The notes under the pieces are model-generated. The model saw only the letters and a program-made list of their open reading frames with translations. It was not told where the DNA came from and ran no database searches. This document shows, in pieces, positions 1 to 12,040 of a DNA stretch of 64,000 nt (its first letter is position 1; every line of letters starts with the position of its first letter). Origin of the DNA: Hippophae tibetana (lineage: Eukaryota > Streptophyta > Magnoliopsida > Rosales > Elaeagnaceae); contig CM072810.1 of the NCBI GenBank assembly GCA_037013495.1, forward strand, positions 51,446,843 to 51,510,842. The letters run 5' to 3'. The translations under genes and the position numbers were made by a program.

Positions 1-7
1 ATAGAAA

Positions 8-14
8 GGTTACC
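8..14. other. Conserved ggttacc (BstEII-type ggtnacc) site
   Basis: ggttacc is kept in almost every monomer. A second ggtnacc match (ggtcacc) lies about 200 bp further on. Both are useful landmarks; the copy at 301 in HOR-1 reads ggttatc and so lacks it. Confidence 0.85.
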
Positions 15-211
15 CACAACAACGAACCCAGGGATGGTCCTTACCTCGGTTGCATCATTCCGTCTCTTGTAAGCGAACTTCACCTCTAACTTGTGCTTTT
101 ATGGGATACAAATCGGAGCTCATATTTTGCTACCAAACATAGGAAAAATAGCTAATCCTTCCTTCCTAAAGCTTAATCTTTCAATACGGGACGCTTGAAC
201 GGTCACCTTTA

Positions 212-246
212 ATCCTCGTTCAAACCTCACACCAAGTCACGAGGAT
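212..246. other. 8-bp inverted repeat with 19-nt spacer in the L2 linker
   Basis: atcctcgt (212-219) is the reverse complement of acgaggat (239-246). Beyond the perfect 8 bp, one unpaired g followed by tta could pair with taa on the left. It occurs in every L2 linker with the normal sequence. In L1 linkers the left arm is replaced by aacttgt, which destroys this pairing. Confidence 0.8.
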
Positions 247-269
247 GTTACACCCCGTGCACGACACAA

Positions 270-284
270 GTCATTCTAAATGAC
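270..284. other. 6-bp hairpin-capable dyad in nearly every monomer
   Basis: gtcatt and aatgac flank a 3-nt loop (cta). With a 2-nt bulge the stem extends through caag on the left and cttg on the right. The core is present with all linker types except rare variants with gtcagtc or gtaattc. It lies just upstream of the atagaaagg landmark. Function unknown. Confidence 0.8.
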
Positions 285-463
285 ACTTGGAAACAACATA
301 GAAAGGTTATCCACAACAACGAACCCAGGGATGGTCCTTACCTCGGTTGCGTCATTCCGTCTCTTGTAAGCGAACTTCACCTCTAACTTGTACTTTTATG
401 GGATACAAATCGGAGATTATATTTTGATAACAAACATAGGAAAATAGTTAATCCTTCCTTCCT

Positions 464-477
464 AAAGCTTAAGCTTT
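464..477. other. 14-bp perfect palindrome with two HindIII sites and one AflII site
   Basis: The sequence aaagcttaagcttt equals its own reverse complement. It holds two adjacent aagctt sites around a central cttaag. It is present in B, C and D monomers and in some A monomers; most A monomers read aaagcttaatcttt, which keeps one aagctt but breaks the symmetry. First intact copy is given. It means a HindIII digest should give a ladder of about 296 bp. A role as a protein-binding or cruciform site is only a possibility. Confidence 0.9.
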
Positions 478-2367
478 CCATGCGGGATGCTTTAACTGTC
501 ACCCTTAATCCTCGTTCAATGATCACAACAAGTCACGAGGCTGTTACCCCCCGTGCACGACACAAGTAATTCTAAATGACACTTGGAAACAACATAGAAA
601 GGTTACCCACAACAACGAGCCCAGGGAATGTACTTACCTTGGTTGCATCATTCCGTCTCTTGTAACCGAACACCACCGGGACCTTGTGCTTTTATGAGAT
701 ACAAATCGGAGATCATGTTTTGATACCAAATATAGGAAAAATAGCGAATCCTTCCTTCCTAAAGCTTAAGCTTTCAATACGGGACGCTTGAACGGTCACC
801 CTTAATTTGTTCAAAACTGACACCAAGTCACGAGGATGTTACACCCCGTGTACGACACAAGTCATTCTAAATGACACTTGGATACAACATAGAACGGTTA
901 CCCACAACAACGAGCGCATGGATGGTACTTATCTCGGTTGCATCATTCCGTCTCTTGTAACCGAACTTCACCTCAAACTTGTGCTTTTATGGGATACAAA
1001 TCGGAGATCATGTTTTGATACCAAATATAGGAAAAATAGCGAATCCTACATTCCTAAAGCTTAAGCTTTAAATACGGGACGCTTGAACGGTCACCTTTAA
1101 TCCTCGTTCAAACCTCACACCAAGTCACGAGGATGTTACACCCCGTGCATGGGACAAGTCATTCTAAATGACACTTGGATACAACATAGAAAGGTTACCC
1201 ACAACAACTAGCGCAGGGATGGTACTTATCTCGGTTGCCTCATTCCGTCTCTTGTAACCGAACTTCACCTCGAACTTGTGCTCTTATGGGATACAAATCG
1301 GAGATCATGTTTTGATACCAAAGATACTGAAAATAGCGAATCCTTCCTTCCTAAAGCTTAAGCTTTCAATACGGGACCCTTGAACGGTCACCCTTAACTT
1401 GTTCAAAGCTCACACCAAGTCACGAGGATGTTACCCCCCATGCAGACACAAGTCATTCTAAATGACATTTGGAAACAACATAGAAAGGTTACCCACAACA
1501 ACGAACCCAAGGATGGTCCTTACCTCGGTTGCATCATTCCGTCTCTTGTAAGCGAATTTCACCTCTAACTTGTGCTTTTATGGGATACAAATGGGAGATC
1601 ATATTTTGTTACCAAACATAGGAAAAATAGCTAATCCTTCCTTCCTAAAGCTTAATCTTTTAATACGGGACGCTTGAACGGTCACCTTTAATCCTCGTTC
1701 AAACCTCACACCAAGTCACGAGGATGTTACACCCCGTGCACGACACAAGTCATTCTAAATGACACTTGGATACAACATAGAAAGGTTACCCACAAAAACG
1801 AACCCAGGGATGGTCCTTACCTCGGTTGCATCATTCCGTCTCTTGTAAGCGAACTTCAGCTCTAACTTGTGCATTTATGGGATACAAATCGGAGATCATA
1901 TTTTGCTACCAAACATAGGAAAAATAGCTAATCCTTCCTTCCTAAAGCTTAATCTTTCAATACGGGACGCTTGAACGGTCACCTTTAATCCTCGATCAAA
2001 GCTCACACCAAGTCACGAGGATGTTACACCCCGTGCACGACACAAGTCATTCTAAATGACACTTGGATACAACATAGAAAGGTTACCCACAACAACAAGC
2101 GCAGGGATGGTACTTACCTCGGTTGCATCATTCCATCTCTTGTAACCGAACTTCACCTCAAACTTGTGCTTTTATGGGATACAAATCGGAGATCATGTTT
2201 TGATACCAAAGATAGGAAAAATAGCGAATCCTTCGTTCCTAAACCTTAAGCTTTCAATACGGGACGCTTGAACGGTCACCCTTAACTTGTTCAAAGCTCA
2301 CACCAAGTCACGAGGATGTTACCCCCCATGCAGACACAAGTCATTCTAAATGACATTTGGAAACAAC

Positions 2368-4734
2368 ATAGAAAGGTTACCCACAACAACGAACCCAGGG
2401 ATGGTCCTTACCTCGGTTGCATCATTCCGTCTCTTGTAAGCGAACTTCACCTCTAACTTGTGCTTTTATGGGATACAAATCGGAGCTCATATTTTGCTAC
2501 CAAACATAGGAAAAATAGCTAATCCTTCCTTCCTAAAGCTTAATCTTTCAATACGGGACGCTTGAACGGTCACCTTTAATCCTCGTTCAAACCTCACACC
2601 AAGTCACGAGGATGTTACACCCCGTGCACGACACAAGTCATTCTAAATGACACTTGGAAACAACATAGAAAGGTTATCCACAACAACGAACCCAGGGATG
2701 GTCCTTACCTCGGTTGCGTCATTCCGTCTCTTGTAAGCGAACTTCACCTCTAACTTGTACTTTTATGGGATACAAATCGGAGATTATATTTTGATAACAA
2801 ACATAGGAAAATAGTTAATCCTTCCTTCCTAAAGCTTAAGCTTTCCATGCGGGATGCTTTAACTGTCACCCTTAATCCTCGTTCAATGATCACAACAAGT
2901 CACGAGGCTGTTACCCCCCGTGCACGACACAAGTAATTCTAAATGACACTTGGAAACAACATAGAAAGGTTACCCACAACAACGAGCCCAGGGAATGTAC
3001 TTACCTTGGTTGCATCATTCCGTCTCTTGTAACCGAACACCACCGGGACCTTGTGCTTTTATGAGATACAAATCGGAGATCATGTTTTGATACCAAATAT
3101 AGGAAAAATAGCGAATCCTTCCTTCCTAAAGCTTAAGCTTTCAATACGGGACGCTTGAACGGTCACCCTTAATTTGTTCAAAGCTGACACCAAGTCACGA
3201 GGATGTTACACCCCGTGTACGACACAAGTCATTCTAAATGACACTTGGATACAACATAGAACGGTTACCCACAACAACGAGCGCATGGATGGTACTTATC
3301 TCGGTTGCATCATTCCGTCTCTTGTAACCGAACTTCACCTCAAACTTGTGCTTTTATGGGATACAAATCGGAGATCATGTTTTGATACCAAATATAGGAA
3401 AAATAGCGAATCCTACATTCCTAAAGCTTAAGCTTTAAATACGGGACGCTTGAACGGTCACCTTTAATCCTCGTTCAAACCTCACACCAAGTCACGAGGA
3501 TGTTACACCCCGTGCATGGGACAAGTCATTCTAAATGACACTTGGATACAACATAGAAAGGTTACCCACAACAACGAGCGCAGGGATGGTACTTATCTCG
3601 GTTGCCTCATTCCGTCTCTTGTAACCGAACTTCACCTCGAACTTGTGCTCTTATGGGATACAAATCGGAGATCATGTTTTGATACCAAAGATACTGAAAA
3701 TAGCGAATCCTTCCTTCCTAAAGCTTAAGCTTTCAATACGGGACCCTTGAACGGTCACCCTTAACTTGTTCAAAGCTCACACCAAGTCACGAGGATGTTA
3801 CCCCCCATGCAGACACAAGTCATTCTAAATGACATTTGGAAACAACATAGAAAGGTTACCCACAACAACGAACCCAAGGATGGTCCTTACCTCGGTTGCA
3901 TCATTCCGTCTCTTGTAAGCGAATTTCACCTCTAACTTGTGCTTTTATGGGATACAAATGGGAGATCATATTTTGTTACCAAACATAGGAAAAATAGCTA
4001 ATCCTTCCTTCCTAAAGCTTAATCTTTTAATACGGGACGCTTGAACGGTCACCTTTAATCCTCGTTCAAACCTCACACCAAGTCACGAGGATGTTACACC
4101 CCGTGCACGACACAAGTCATTCTAAATGACACTTGGATACAACATAGAAAGGTTACCCACAAAAACGAACCCAGGGATGGTCCTTACCTCGGTTGCATCA
4201 TTCCGTCTCTTGTAAGCGAACTTCAGCTCTAACTTGTGCGTTTATGGGATACAAATCGGAGATCATATTTTGCTACCAAACATAGGAAAAATAGCTAATC
4301 CTTCCTTCCTAAAGCTTAATCTTTCAATACGGGACGCTTGAACGGTCACCTTTAATCCTCGATCAAAGCTCACACCAAGTCACGAGGATGTTACACCCCG
4401 TGCACGACACAAGTCATTCTAAATGACACTTGGATACAACATAGAAAGGTTACCCACAACAACAAGCGCAGGGATGGTACTTACCTCGGTTGCATCATTC
4501 CATCTCTTGTAACCGAACTTCACCTCAAACTTGTGCTTTTATGGGATACAAATCGGAGATCATGTTTTGATACCAAAGATAGGAAAAATAGCGAATCCTT
4601 CGTTCCTAAACCTTAAGCTTTCAATACGGGACGCTTGAACGGTCACCCTTAACTTGTTCAAAGCTCACACCAAGTCACGAGTATGTTACCCCCCATGCAG
4701 ACACAAGTCATTCTAAATGACATTTGGAAACAAC
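2368..4734. repeat. HOR-1, copy 2 (8-mer, 2,367 bp)
   Basis: Same monomer order as copy 1, with about four substitutions over 2,367 bp by eye (g for a at 3,183, g for t at 3,576, g for a at 4,240, t for g at 4,682). Such similarity between 8-mers, against clear differences among the monomers inside each, is the definition of a higher-order repeat and implies recent duplication of the whole unit. Confidence 0.95.
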
Positions 4735-5031
4735 ATAGAAAGGTTACCCACAACAACGAACCCAGGGATGGTCCTTACCTCGGTTGCATCATTCCGTCTC
4801 TTGTAAGCGAACTTCACCTCTAACTTGTGCTTTTATGGGATACAAATCGGAGCTCATATTTTGCTACCAAACATAGGAAAAATAGCTAATCCTTCCTTCC
4901 TAAAGCTTAATCTTTCAATACGGGACGCTTGAACGGTCACCTTTAATCCTCGTTCAAACCTCACACCAAGTCACGAGGATGTTACACCCCGTGCACGACA
5001 CAAGTCATTCTAAATGACACTTGGAAACAAC
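4735..5031. repeat. HOR-1, partial third copy (one monomer)
   Basis: This A monomer carries the HOR-1 marker cggagctcat at the expected offset. The next monomer begins gagcgcatgg, not the C-like gaaccc expected, so the third copy stops at about 5,032-5,056, inside the shared atagaaaggttaccc segment. That is where an exchange between misaligned monomers would leave no scar. Confidence 0.9.
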
Positions 5032-6719
5032 ATAGAAAGGTTACCCACAACAACGAGCGCATGGATGGTACTTATCTCGGTTGCATCATTCCGTCTCTTG
5101 TAACCGAACTTCACCTCAAACTTGTGCTTTTATGGGATACAAATCGGAGATCATGTTTTGATACCAAAGATAGGAAAAATAGCGAATCCTTCCTTCCTAA
5201 AGCTTAAGCTCTCAATACGGGACGCTTGAACGGTCACGCTTAACTTGTTCAAAGCTCACACCAAGTCACGAGGATGTTACCCCCCATGCACGACACAAGT
5301 CAGTGTAAATGACACTTGGAAACAAAATAGAAAGGTTACCCACAATAACGAACCCAGGGAAGGTCCTTACCTCGGTTGCATCATTCCGTCTCTTTTAAGC
5401 GAACTTCACCTCTAACTTGTACTTTTATTAGATACAAATCGGAGATCATATTTTGATACCAAACATAGGAAAATAGTTAATCCTTCCTTCCTAAAGCTTA
5501 AGCTTTTCATGCGGGATGCTTGAACTGTCACCCTTAATCCTCGTTCAAAGATCACAACAAGTCACGAGGCTGTTACCCCCCGTGCACGACACAAGTCATT
5601 CTAAATGACACTTGGAAACAACATAGAAAGGTTACCCACAACAACGAACTCAGGGATGGTCCTTACCTCGGTTGCATCATTCCGTCTCTTGTAAGCGAAC
5701 TTCACCTCTAACTTGTGCTTTTATGGGATACAAATCGGAGATCATATTTTGCTACCAAACATAGGAAAAATAGCTAATCCTTCCTTCCTAAAGCTTAATC
5801 TTTCAATACGGGACGCTTGAACGGTCACCTTTAATCCTCGTTCAAAGCTCACACCAAGTCACGAGGATGTTACACCCCGTGCACGACACAAGTCATTCTA
5901 AATGACACTTGGATACAACATAGAAAGGTTACCCACAACAACGAGCGCAGGAATGGTACTTACCTCGGTTGCATCATTCCATCTCTTGTAACCGAACTTC
6001 ACCTCGAACTTGTGCTTTTATGGGATACAAATCGGAGATCATGTTTTGATACCAAAGATAGGAAAAATATCGAATCCTTCGTTCCTAAACCTTAAGCTTT
6101 CAATACGGGACGCTTCAACGATCACCCTTAACTTGTTCAAAGCTCACACCAAGTCACGAGGATGTTACCCCCCATGCAGACACAAGTCATTCTAAATGAC
6201 ATTTGGAAACAACATAGAAAGGTTACCCACAACAACGAACCCAGGGATGGTCCTTACCTCGGTTGCATCATTCCGTCTCTTGTAAGCGAACTTCACTTCT
6301 AACTTGTACTTTTATGGGATACAAATCGGAGATCATATTTTGATAACAAACATAGGAAAATAGTTAATCCTTCCTTCCTAAAGCTTAAGCTTTCCATGCG
6401 GGATGCTTTAACTGTTACCCTTAATCCTCGTACAAAGATCACAACAAGTCACGAGGCTGTTACCCCCCGTGCACGACACAAGTCATTCTAAATGACACTT
6501 GGAAACAACATAGAAAGGTTACCCACAACAACGAGCCCAGGGATGGTACTTACCTTGGTTGCATCATTCCGTCTCTTGTAAGCGAACTTCACCTCTAACT
6601 TGTGCTTTTATGGGATACAAATCAGAGATCATGTTTTGATACCAAATATAGGAAAAATAGCGAATCCTTACTTCCTAAAGCTTAAGCTTTCAATACGGGA
6701 CGCTTGAACGGTCACCCTT

Positions 6720-8064
6720 AATCCTCGTTCAAAGCTCACACCAAGTCACGAGGATGTTACACCCCGTGCACGACACAAGTCATTCTAAATGACACTTGGA
6801 TACAATATAGAAAGGTTACCCACAACAACGAGCGCAGGGATGGTACTTATCTCGGTTGCATCATTCCTCTCTTGTAACCGAACTTCACCTCGAACTTGTG
6901 CTTTTATGGGATACAAATCGGAGATCATGTTTTGATACCAAAGATAGGAAAAATATCGAATCCTTCGTTCCTAAACCTTAAGCTTTCAATACGGGACACC
7001 TGAACGATCACCCTTAACTTGTTTAAAGCTCACACCAAGTCACGAGGATGTTACCCCCCATGCAGACACAAGTCATTCTAAATGACATTTGGAAACAACA
7101 TAGAAAGGTTACCCACAACAACGAACCCAGGGATGGTCCTTACCTCGGTTGCATCATTCCGTCTCTTGTAAGCGAACTTCACCTCTAACTTGTGCTTTTA
7201 TGGGATACAAATCGGAGATCATATTTTGCTACCAAACATAGGAAAAATAGCTATTCCTTCCTTCCTAAAGCTTAATCTTTCAATACGGGACGCTTGAACG
7301 GTCACCTTTTATCCTCGTTCAAACCTCACACCAAGTCACGAGGATGTTACACCCCGTGCACGACACAAGTCATTCTAAATGACACTTGGAAACAACATAG
7401 AAAGGTTACCCACAACAACGAACCCAGGGATGGTCCTTACCTCGGTTGCATCATTCCGTCTCTTGTAAGCGAACTTCACTTCTAACTTGTACTTTTATGG
7501 GATACAAATCGGAGATTATATTTTGATAACAAACATAGGAAAATAGTTAATCCTTCCTTCCTAAAGCTTAAGCATTCCATGCGGGATGCTTTAACTGTCA
7601 CCCTTAATCCTGGTTCAAAGATCACAACAAGTCACGAGGCTGTTACCCCCCGTGCACGACACAAGTCATTCTAAATGACACTTGGAAACAACATAGAAAG
7701 GTTACCCACAACAACGAGCCCAGGGATGGTACTTACCTTGGTTGCATCATTCCGTCTCTTGTAACCGAACACCACCGGGAACTTGTGCTTTTATGAGATA
7801 CAAATCGGAGATCATGTTTTGATACCAAATATAGGAAAAATAGCGAATCCTTACTTCCTAAAGCTTAAGCCTTCAATACGGGACGCTTGAACGGTCACCC
7901 TTAATTTGTTCAAAGCTCACACCAAGTCACGAGGATGTTACACCCCGTGCACGACACAAGTCATTCTAAATGACACTTGGATACAACATAGAAAGGTTAC
8001 CCACAACAACGAGCGCATGGATGGTACTTATCTCGGTTGCATCATTCCGTCTCTTGTAACCGAA
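6720..8064. repeat. Long-range duplicated block, left copy (offset 5,321 bp, 18 monomers)
   Basis: A run of rare variants recurs at exactly +5,321: tacaatatag, tcattcctctc, ggacacctgaac, gctattcctt, caccttttatcc, aagcattcc, cctggttc and aagccttcaa. The match ends near 8,064, where this copy reads cttcaccac and the partner lost one base (cgaattcacc). Similarity continues beyond but with more differences. Confidence 0.88.
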
Positions 8065-8375
8065 CTTCACCACAAACTTGTGCTTTTATGGGATACAAAT
8101 CGGAGATCATGTTTTGATACCAAAGATAGGAAAAATAGCGAATCCTTCCTTCCTAAAGCTTAAGCTCTCAATACGGGACGCTTGAACGGTCACCCTTAAC
8201 TTGTTCAAAGCTCACACCAAGTCACGAGGATGTTACCCCCCATGCACGACACAAGTCAGTCTAAATGACACTTGGAAACAACATAGAAAGGTTACCCACA
8301 ACAACGAACCCAGGGAAGGTCCTTACCTCGGTTGCATCATTCCGTCTCTTTTAAGCGAACTTCACCTCTAACTTG
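7617..8375. repeat. 3-mer tandem duplication, copy 1 (offset 886 bp)
   Basis: Reading from aagatcacaac onward, this segment is repeated 886 bp downstream with two differences noticed (aagccttcaa against aagctttcaa; gggacgctt against gggatgctt). It covers parts of a C linker, a D body and a B body ending in a C-like body. Both copies contain the marker cttcaccacaaac. Confidence 0.85.
7693..7987. repeat. Reference monomer, type D body (295 bp)
   Basis: Type D has gagcccagggatggtac, accttggttgcatc, an unusual cgaacaccaccgggaac in place of the usual cgaacttcacctcgaac, and cttttatgagatac. Its linker is a short mixed form (cttaatttgttcaaagc joined to the L2-like caccccgtgcac). D is confined to the first 14 kb, where it normally follows a C-like monomer and precedes a B monomer. 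Confidence 0.9.
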
Positions 8376-8502
8376 TACTTTTATGGGATACAAATCGGAG
8401 ATCATATTTTGATAACAAACATAGGAAAATAGTTAATCCTTCCTTCCTAAAGCTTAAGCTTTCCATGCGGGATGCTTTAACTGTCACCCTTAATCCTCGT
8501 AC

Positions 8503-9261
8503 AAAGATCACAACAAGTCACGAGGCTGTTACCCCCCGTGCACGACACAAGTCATTCTAAATGACACTTGGAAACAACATAGAAAGGTTACCCACAACAA
8601 CGAGCCCAGGGATGGTACTTACCTTGGTTGCATCATTCCGTCTCTTGTAACCGAACACCACCGGGAACTTGTGCTTTTATGAGATACAAATCGGAGATCA
8701 TGTTTTGATACCAAATATAGGAAAAATAGCGAATCCTTACTTCCTAAAGCTTAAGCTTTCAATACGGGACGCTTGAACGGTCACCCTTAATTTGTTCAAA
8801 GCTCACACCAAGTCACGAGGATGTTACACCCCGTGCACGACACAAGTCATTCTAAATGACACTTGGATACAACATAGAAAGGTTACCCACAACAACGAGC
8901 GCATGGATGGTACTTATCTCGGTTGCATCATTCCGTCTCTTGTAACCGAACTTCACCACAAACTTGTGCTTTTATGGGATACAAATCGGAGATCATGTTT
9001 TGATACCAAAGATAGGAAAAATAGCGAATCCTTCCTTCCTAAAGCTTAAGCTCTCAATACGGGATGCTTGAACGGTCACCCTTAACTTGTTCAAAGCTCA
9101 CACCAAGTCACGAGGATGTTACCCCCCATGCACGACACAAGTCAGTCTAAATGACACTTGGAAACAACATAGAAAGGTTACCCACAACAACGAACCCAGG
9201 GAAGGTCCTTACCTCGGTTGCATCATTCCGTCTCTTTTAAGCGAACTTCACCTCTAACTTG
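8503..9261. repeat. 3-mer tandem duplication, copy 2 (offset 886 bp)
   Basis: Second copy of the C/D/B trimer. It ends where the downstream C body changes from cttttatgggata to the cttttattagata form. The repeat is immediate (three monomers), so it fits a single local unequal exchange. Confidence 0.85.
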
Positions 9262-12040
9262 TACTTTTATTAGATATAAATCGAAGATCATATTTTGATA
9301 CCAAACATAGGAAAATAGTTAATCCTTCCTTCCTAAAGCTTAAGCTTTTCATGCGGGATGCTTGAACTGTCACCCTTAATCCTCGTTCAAAGATCACAAC
9401 AAGTCACGAGGCTGTTACCCCCCGTGCACGACACAAGTCATTCTAAATGACACTTGGAAACAACATAGAAAGGTTACCCACAACAACGAACCCAGGGAAG
9501 GTCCTTACCTCGGTTGCATCATTATGTCTCTTTTAAGCGAACTTCACCTCTAACTTGTACTTTTATTAGATACAAATCGGAGATCATATTTTGATACCAA
9601 ACATAGGAAAATAGTTAATCCTTCCTTCCTAAAGCTTAAGCTTTTCATGCGGGATGCTTGAACTGTCACCCTTAATCCTCGTTAAAAGATCACAACAAGT
9701 CACGAGGCTGTTACCCCCCGTGCACGACACAAGTCATTCTAAATGACACTTGGAAACAACATAGAAAGGTTACCCACAACAACGAACCCAGGTATGGTCC
9801 TTACCTCGGTTGCATCATTCCGTCTCTTGTAAGCGAACTTCACCTCTAACTTGTGCTTTTATGGGATACAAATCGGAGATCATATTTTGCTACCAAACAT
9901 AGGAAAAATAGCTAATCCTTCCTTCCTAAAGCTTAATCTTTCAATACGGGATGCTTGAACGGTCACCTTTAATCCTCGTTCAAAGCTCACACCAAGTCAC
10001 GAGGATGTTACACCCCGTGCACGACACAAGTCATTCTAAATGACACTTGGATACAACATAGAAAGGTTACCCACAACAACGAGCGCAGGGATGGTACTTA
10101 TCTCGGTTGCATCATTCCGTCTCTTGTAACCGAACTTCACCTCGAACTTGTGCTTTTATGGGATACAAATCGGAGATCATGTTTTGATACCAAAGATAGG
10201 AAAAATATCGAATCCTTCGTTCCTAAACCTTAAGCTTTCAATACGGGACGCTTGAGCGATCACCCTTAACTTGTTCAAAGCTCACACCAAGTCACGAGGA
10301 TGTTACCCCCCAATGCAGACACAAGTCATTCTAAATGACATTTGGAAACAACATAGAAAGGTTACCCACAACAACGAACCCAGGGATGGTCCTTACCTCG
10401 GTTGCATCATTCCGTCTCTTGTAAGCGAACTTCACCTCTAACTTGTGCTTTTATGGGATACAAATCGGAGATCATATTTTGCAACCAAACATAGGAAAAA
10501 TATCTAATCCTTCCTTCCAAAAGCTTAATCTTTCAATACGGGACGCTTGAACGGTCACCTTTTATCCTCGTTCAAACCTCACACCAAGTCACGAGGATGT
10601 TACACCCCGTGCACGACACAAGTCATTCTAAATGACACTTGGAAACAACATAGAAAGGTTACCCACAACAACGAACCCAGGGATGGTCCTTACCTCGGTT
10701 GCATCATTCCATCTCTTGTAAACGAACTTCACTTCTAACTTGTAGTTTTATGGGATACAAATCGGAGATCATATTTTGATAACAAACATAGGAAAATAGT
10801 TAATCCTTCCTTCCTAAAGCTTAAGCTTTCATGCGGGATGCTTTAACTGTCACCCTTAATCCTCGTTCAAAGATCACAACAAGTCACGAGGCTGTTACCC
10901 CCCGTGCACGACACAAGTCATTCTAAATGTCACTTGGAAATAACATAGAAAGGTTACCCAAAACAACGAGCCCAGGGATAGTACTTACCTTGGTTGCATC
11001 ATTGCGTCTCTTGTAACCGAACACCACCGGGAACTTGTGCTTTTATGAGATACAAATCGGAGATCATGTTTTGATACCAAATATAGGAAAAATAGCGAAT
11101 CCTTACTTCCTAAAGCTTAAGCTTTCAATACGGGACGCTTGAACGGTCACCCTTAATTTGATCAAAGCTCACACCAAGTCACGAGGATGTTACACCCCGT
11201 GCACGACACAAGTCATTCTAAATGACACTTGGATACAACATAGAAAGGTTACCCACAACAACGAGCGCATGGATGGTACTTATCTCGGTTGCATCATTCC
11301 GTCTCTTGTAACCGAACTTCACCTCAAACTTGTGCTTTTATGGGATAGAAATCGGAGATCATGTTTTGATACCAAAGATAGGAAAAATAGCGAATCCTTC
11401 CTTCCTAAAGCTTAAGCTCTCAATACGGGACGCTTGAACGGTCACCCTTAACTTGTTCAAAGCTCACACCAAGTCACGAGGATGTTACCCCCCATGCACG
11501 ACACAAGTCAGTCTAAATGACACTTGGAAACAACATAGAAAGGTTACCCACAACAACGAACCCAGGGATGGTCCTTACCTCGGTTGCATCATTATGTCTC
11601 TTTTAAGCGAACTTCACCTCTAACTTGTACATTTATTAGATACAAATCGGAGATCATATTTTGATTCCAAACATAGGAAAATAGTTAATCCTTCCTTCCT
11701 AAAGCTTAAGCTTTCCATGCGGGATGCTTTAACTGTCACCCTTAATCCTCGTTCAAAGATCACAACAAGTCACGAGGCTGTTACCCCCCGTGCACGACAC
11801 AAGTCATTCTAAATGACACTTGGAAACAACATAGAAAGGTTACCCACAACAACGAACCCAGGGATGGTCCTTACCTCGGTTGCATCATTCCGTCTCTTGT
11901 AAGCGAACTTCACCTCTAACTTGTGCTTTTATGGGATACAAATCGGAGATCATATTTTGCTACCAAACATAGGAAAAATAGCTAATCCTTCCTTCCTAAA
12001 GCTTAATCTTTCAATACGGGACGCTTGAACGGTCACCTTT

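Larger units (their letters stand above)
1..297. repeat. Reference monomer, type A body with L2 linker (297 bp)
   Basis: Type A is recognised by gaacccagggatggtcc near base 45, gtaagcgaacttcacctct, tttgctaccaaacat, aatagctaatcc and usually a broken palindrome (gcttaatcttt). Here it ends with the L2 linker (atcctcgttc, caccccgtgcac). This copy carries a private cggagctcat where most A monomers have cggagatcat; the same variant recurs 2,367 and 4,734 bp downstream, which ties this monomer to the first HOR. Monomer phase is arbitrary: I start each at atagaaagg. Confidence 0.93.
1..2367. repeat. HOR-1, copy 1 (8-mer, 2,367 bp)
   Basis: The eight monomers read A, C-like, D, B, B, A, A, B. Diagnostic variants include cggagctcat, ggttatccac in the second monomer, ttcaatgatcac, and catggatgg in the fourth. 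Every one recurs exactly 2,367 bp downstream. I noticed only four substitutions against copy 2: at 816, 1,209, 1,873 and 2,315. Confidence 0.95.

Noticed and set aside
8-16. Telomere-like motif in ggttaccc.
   Set aside because: A single ggttaccc per monomer is not a telomeric repeat; there are no tandem TTAGGG- or TTTAGGG-type units anywhere.
1-297. Internal half-repeat: 296 bp as a dimer of ~148-bp units.
   Set aside because: The first and second halves share only short strings such as caagtca and atagga/ataggaa; I could not align them convincingly by eye.
450-500. CENP-B box (NTTCGNNNNANNCGGGN), because cttcgttcc and tacggga occur in each monomer.
   Set aside because: ttcg and cggg are not at the required spacing: the 11 bases before cggg are agctttcaata and hold no ttcg, and cttcgtt is followed by cctaaagctt with no cggg. 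The reverse strand gives no match either.
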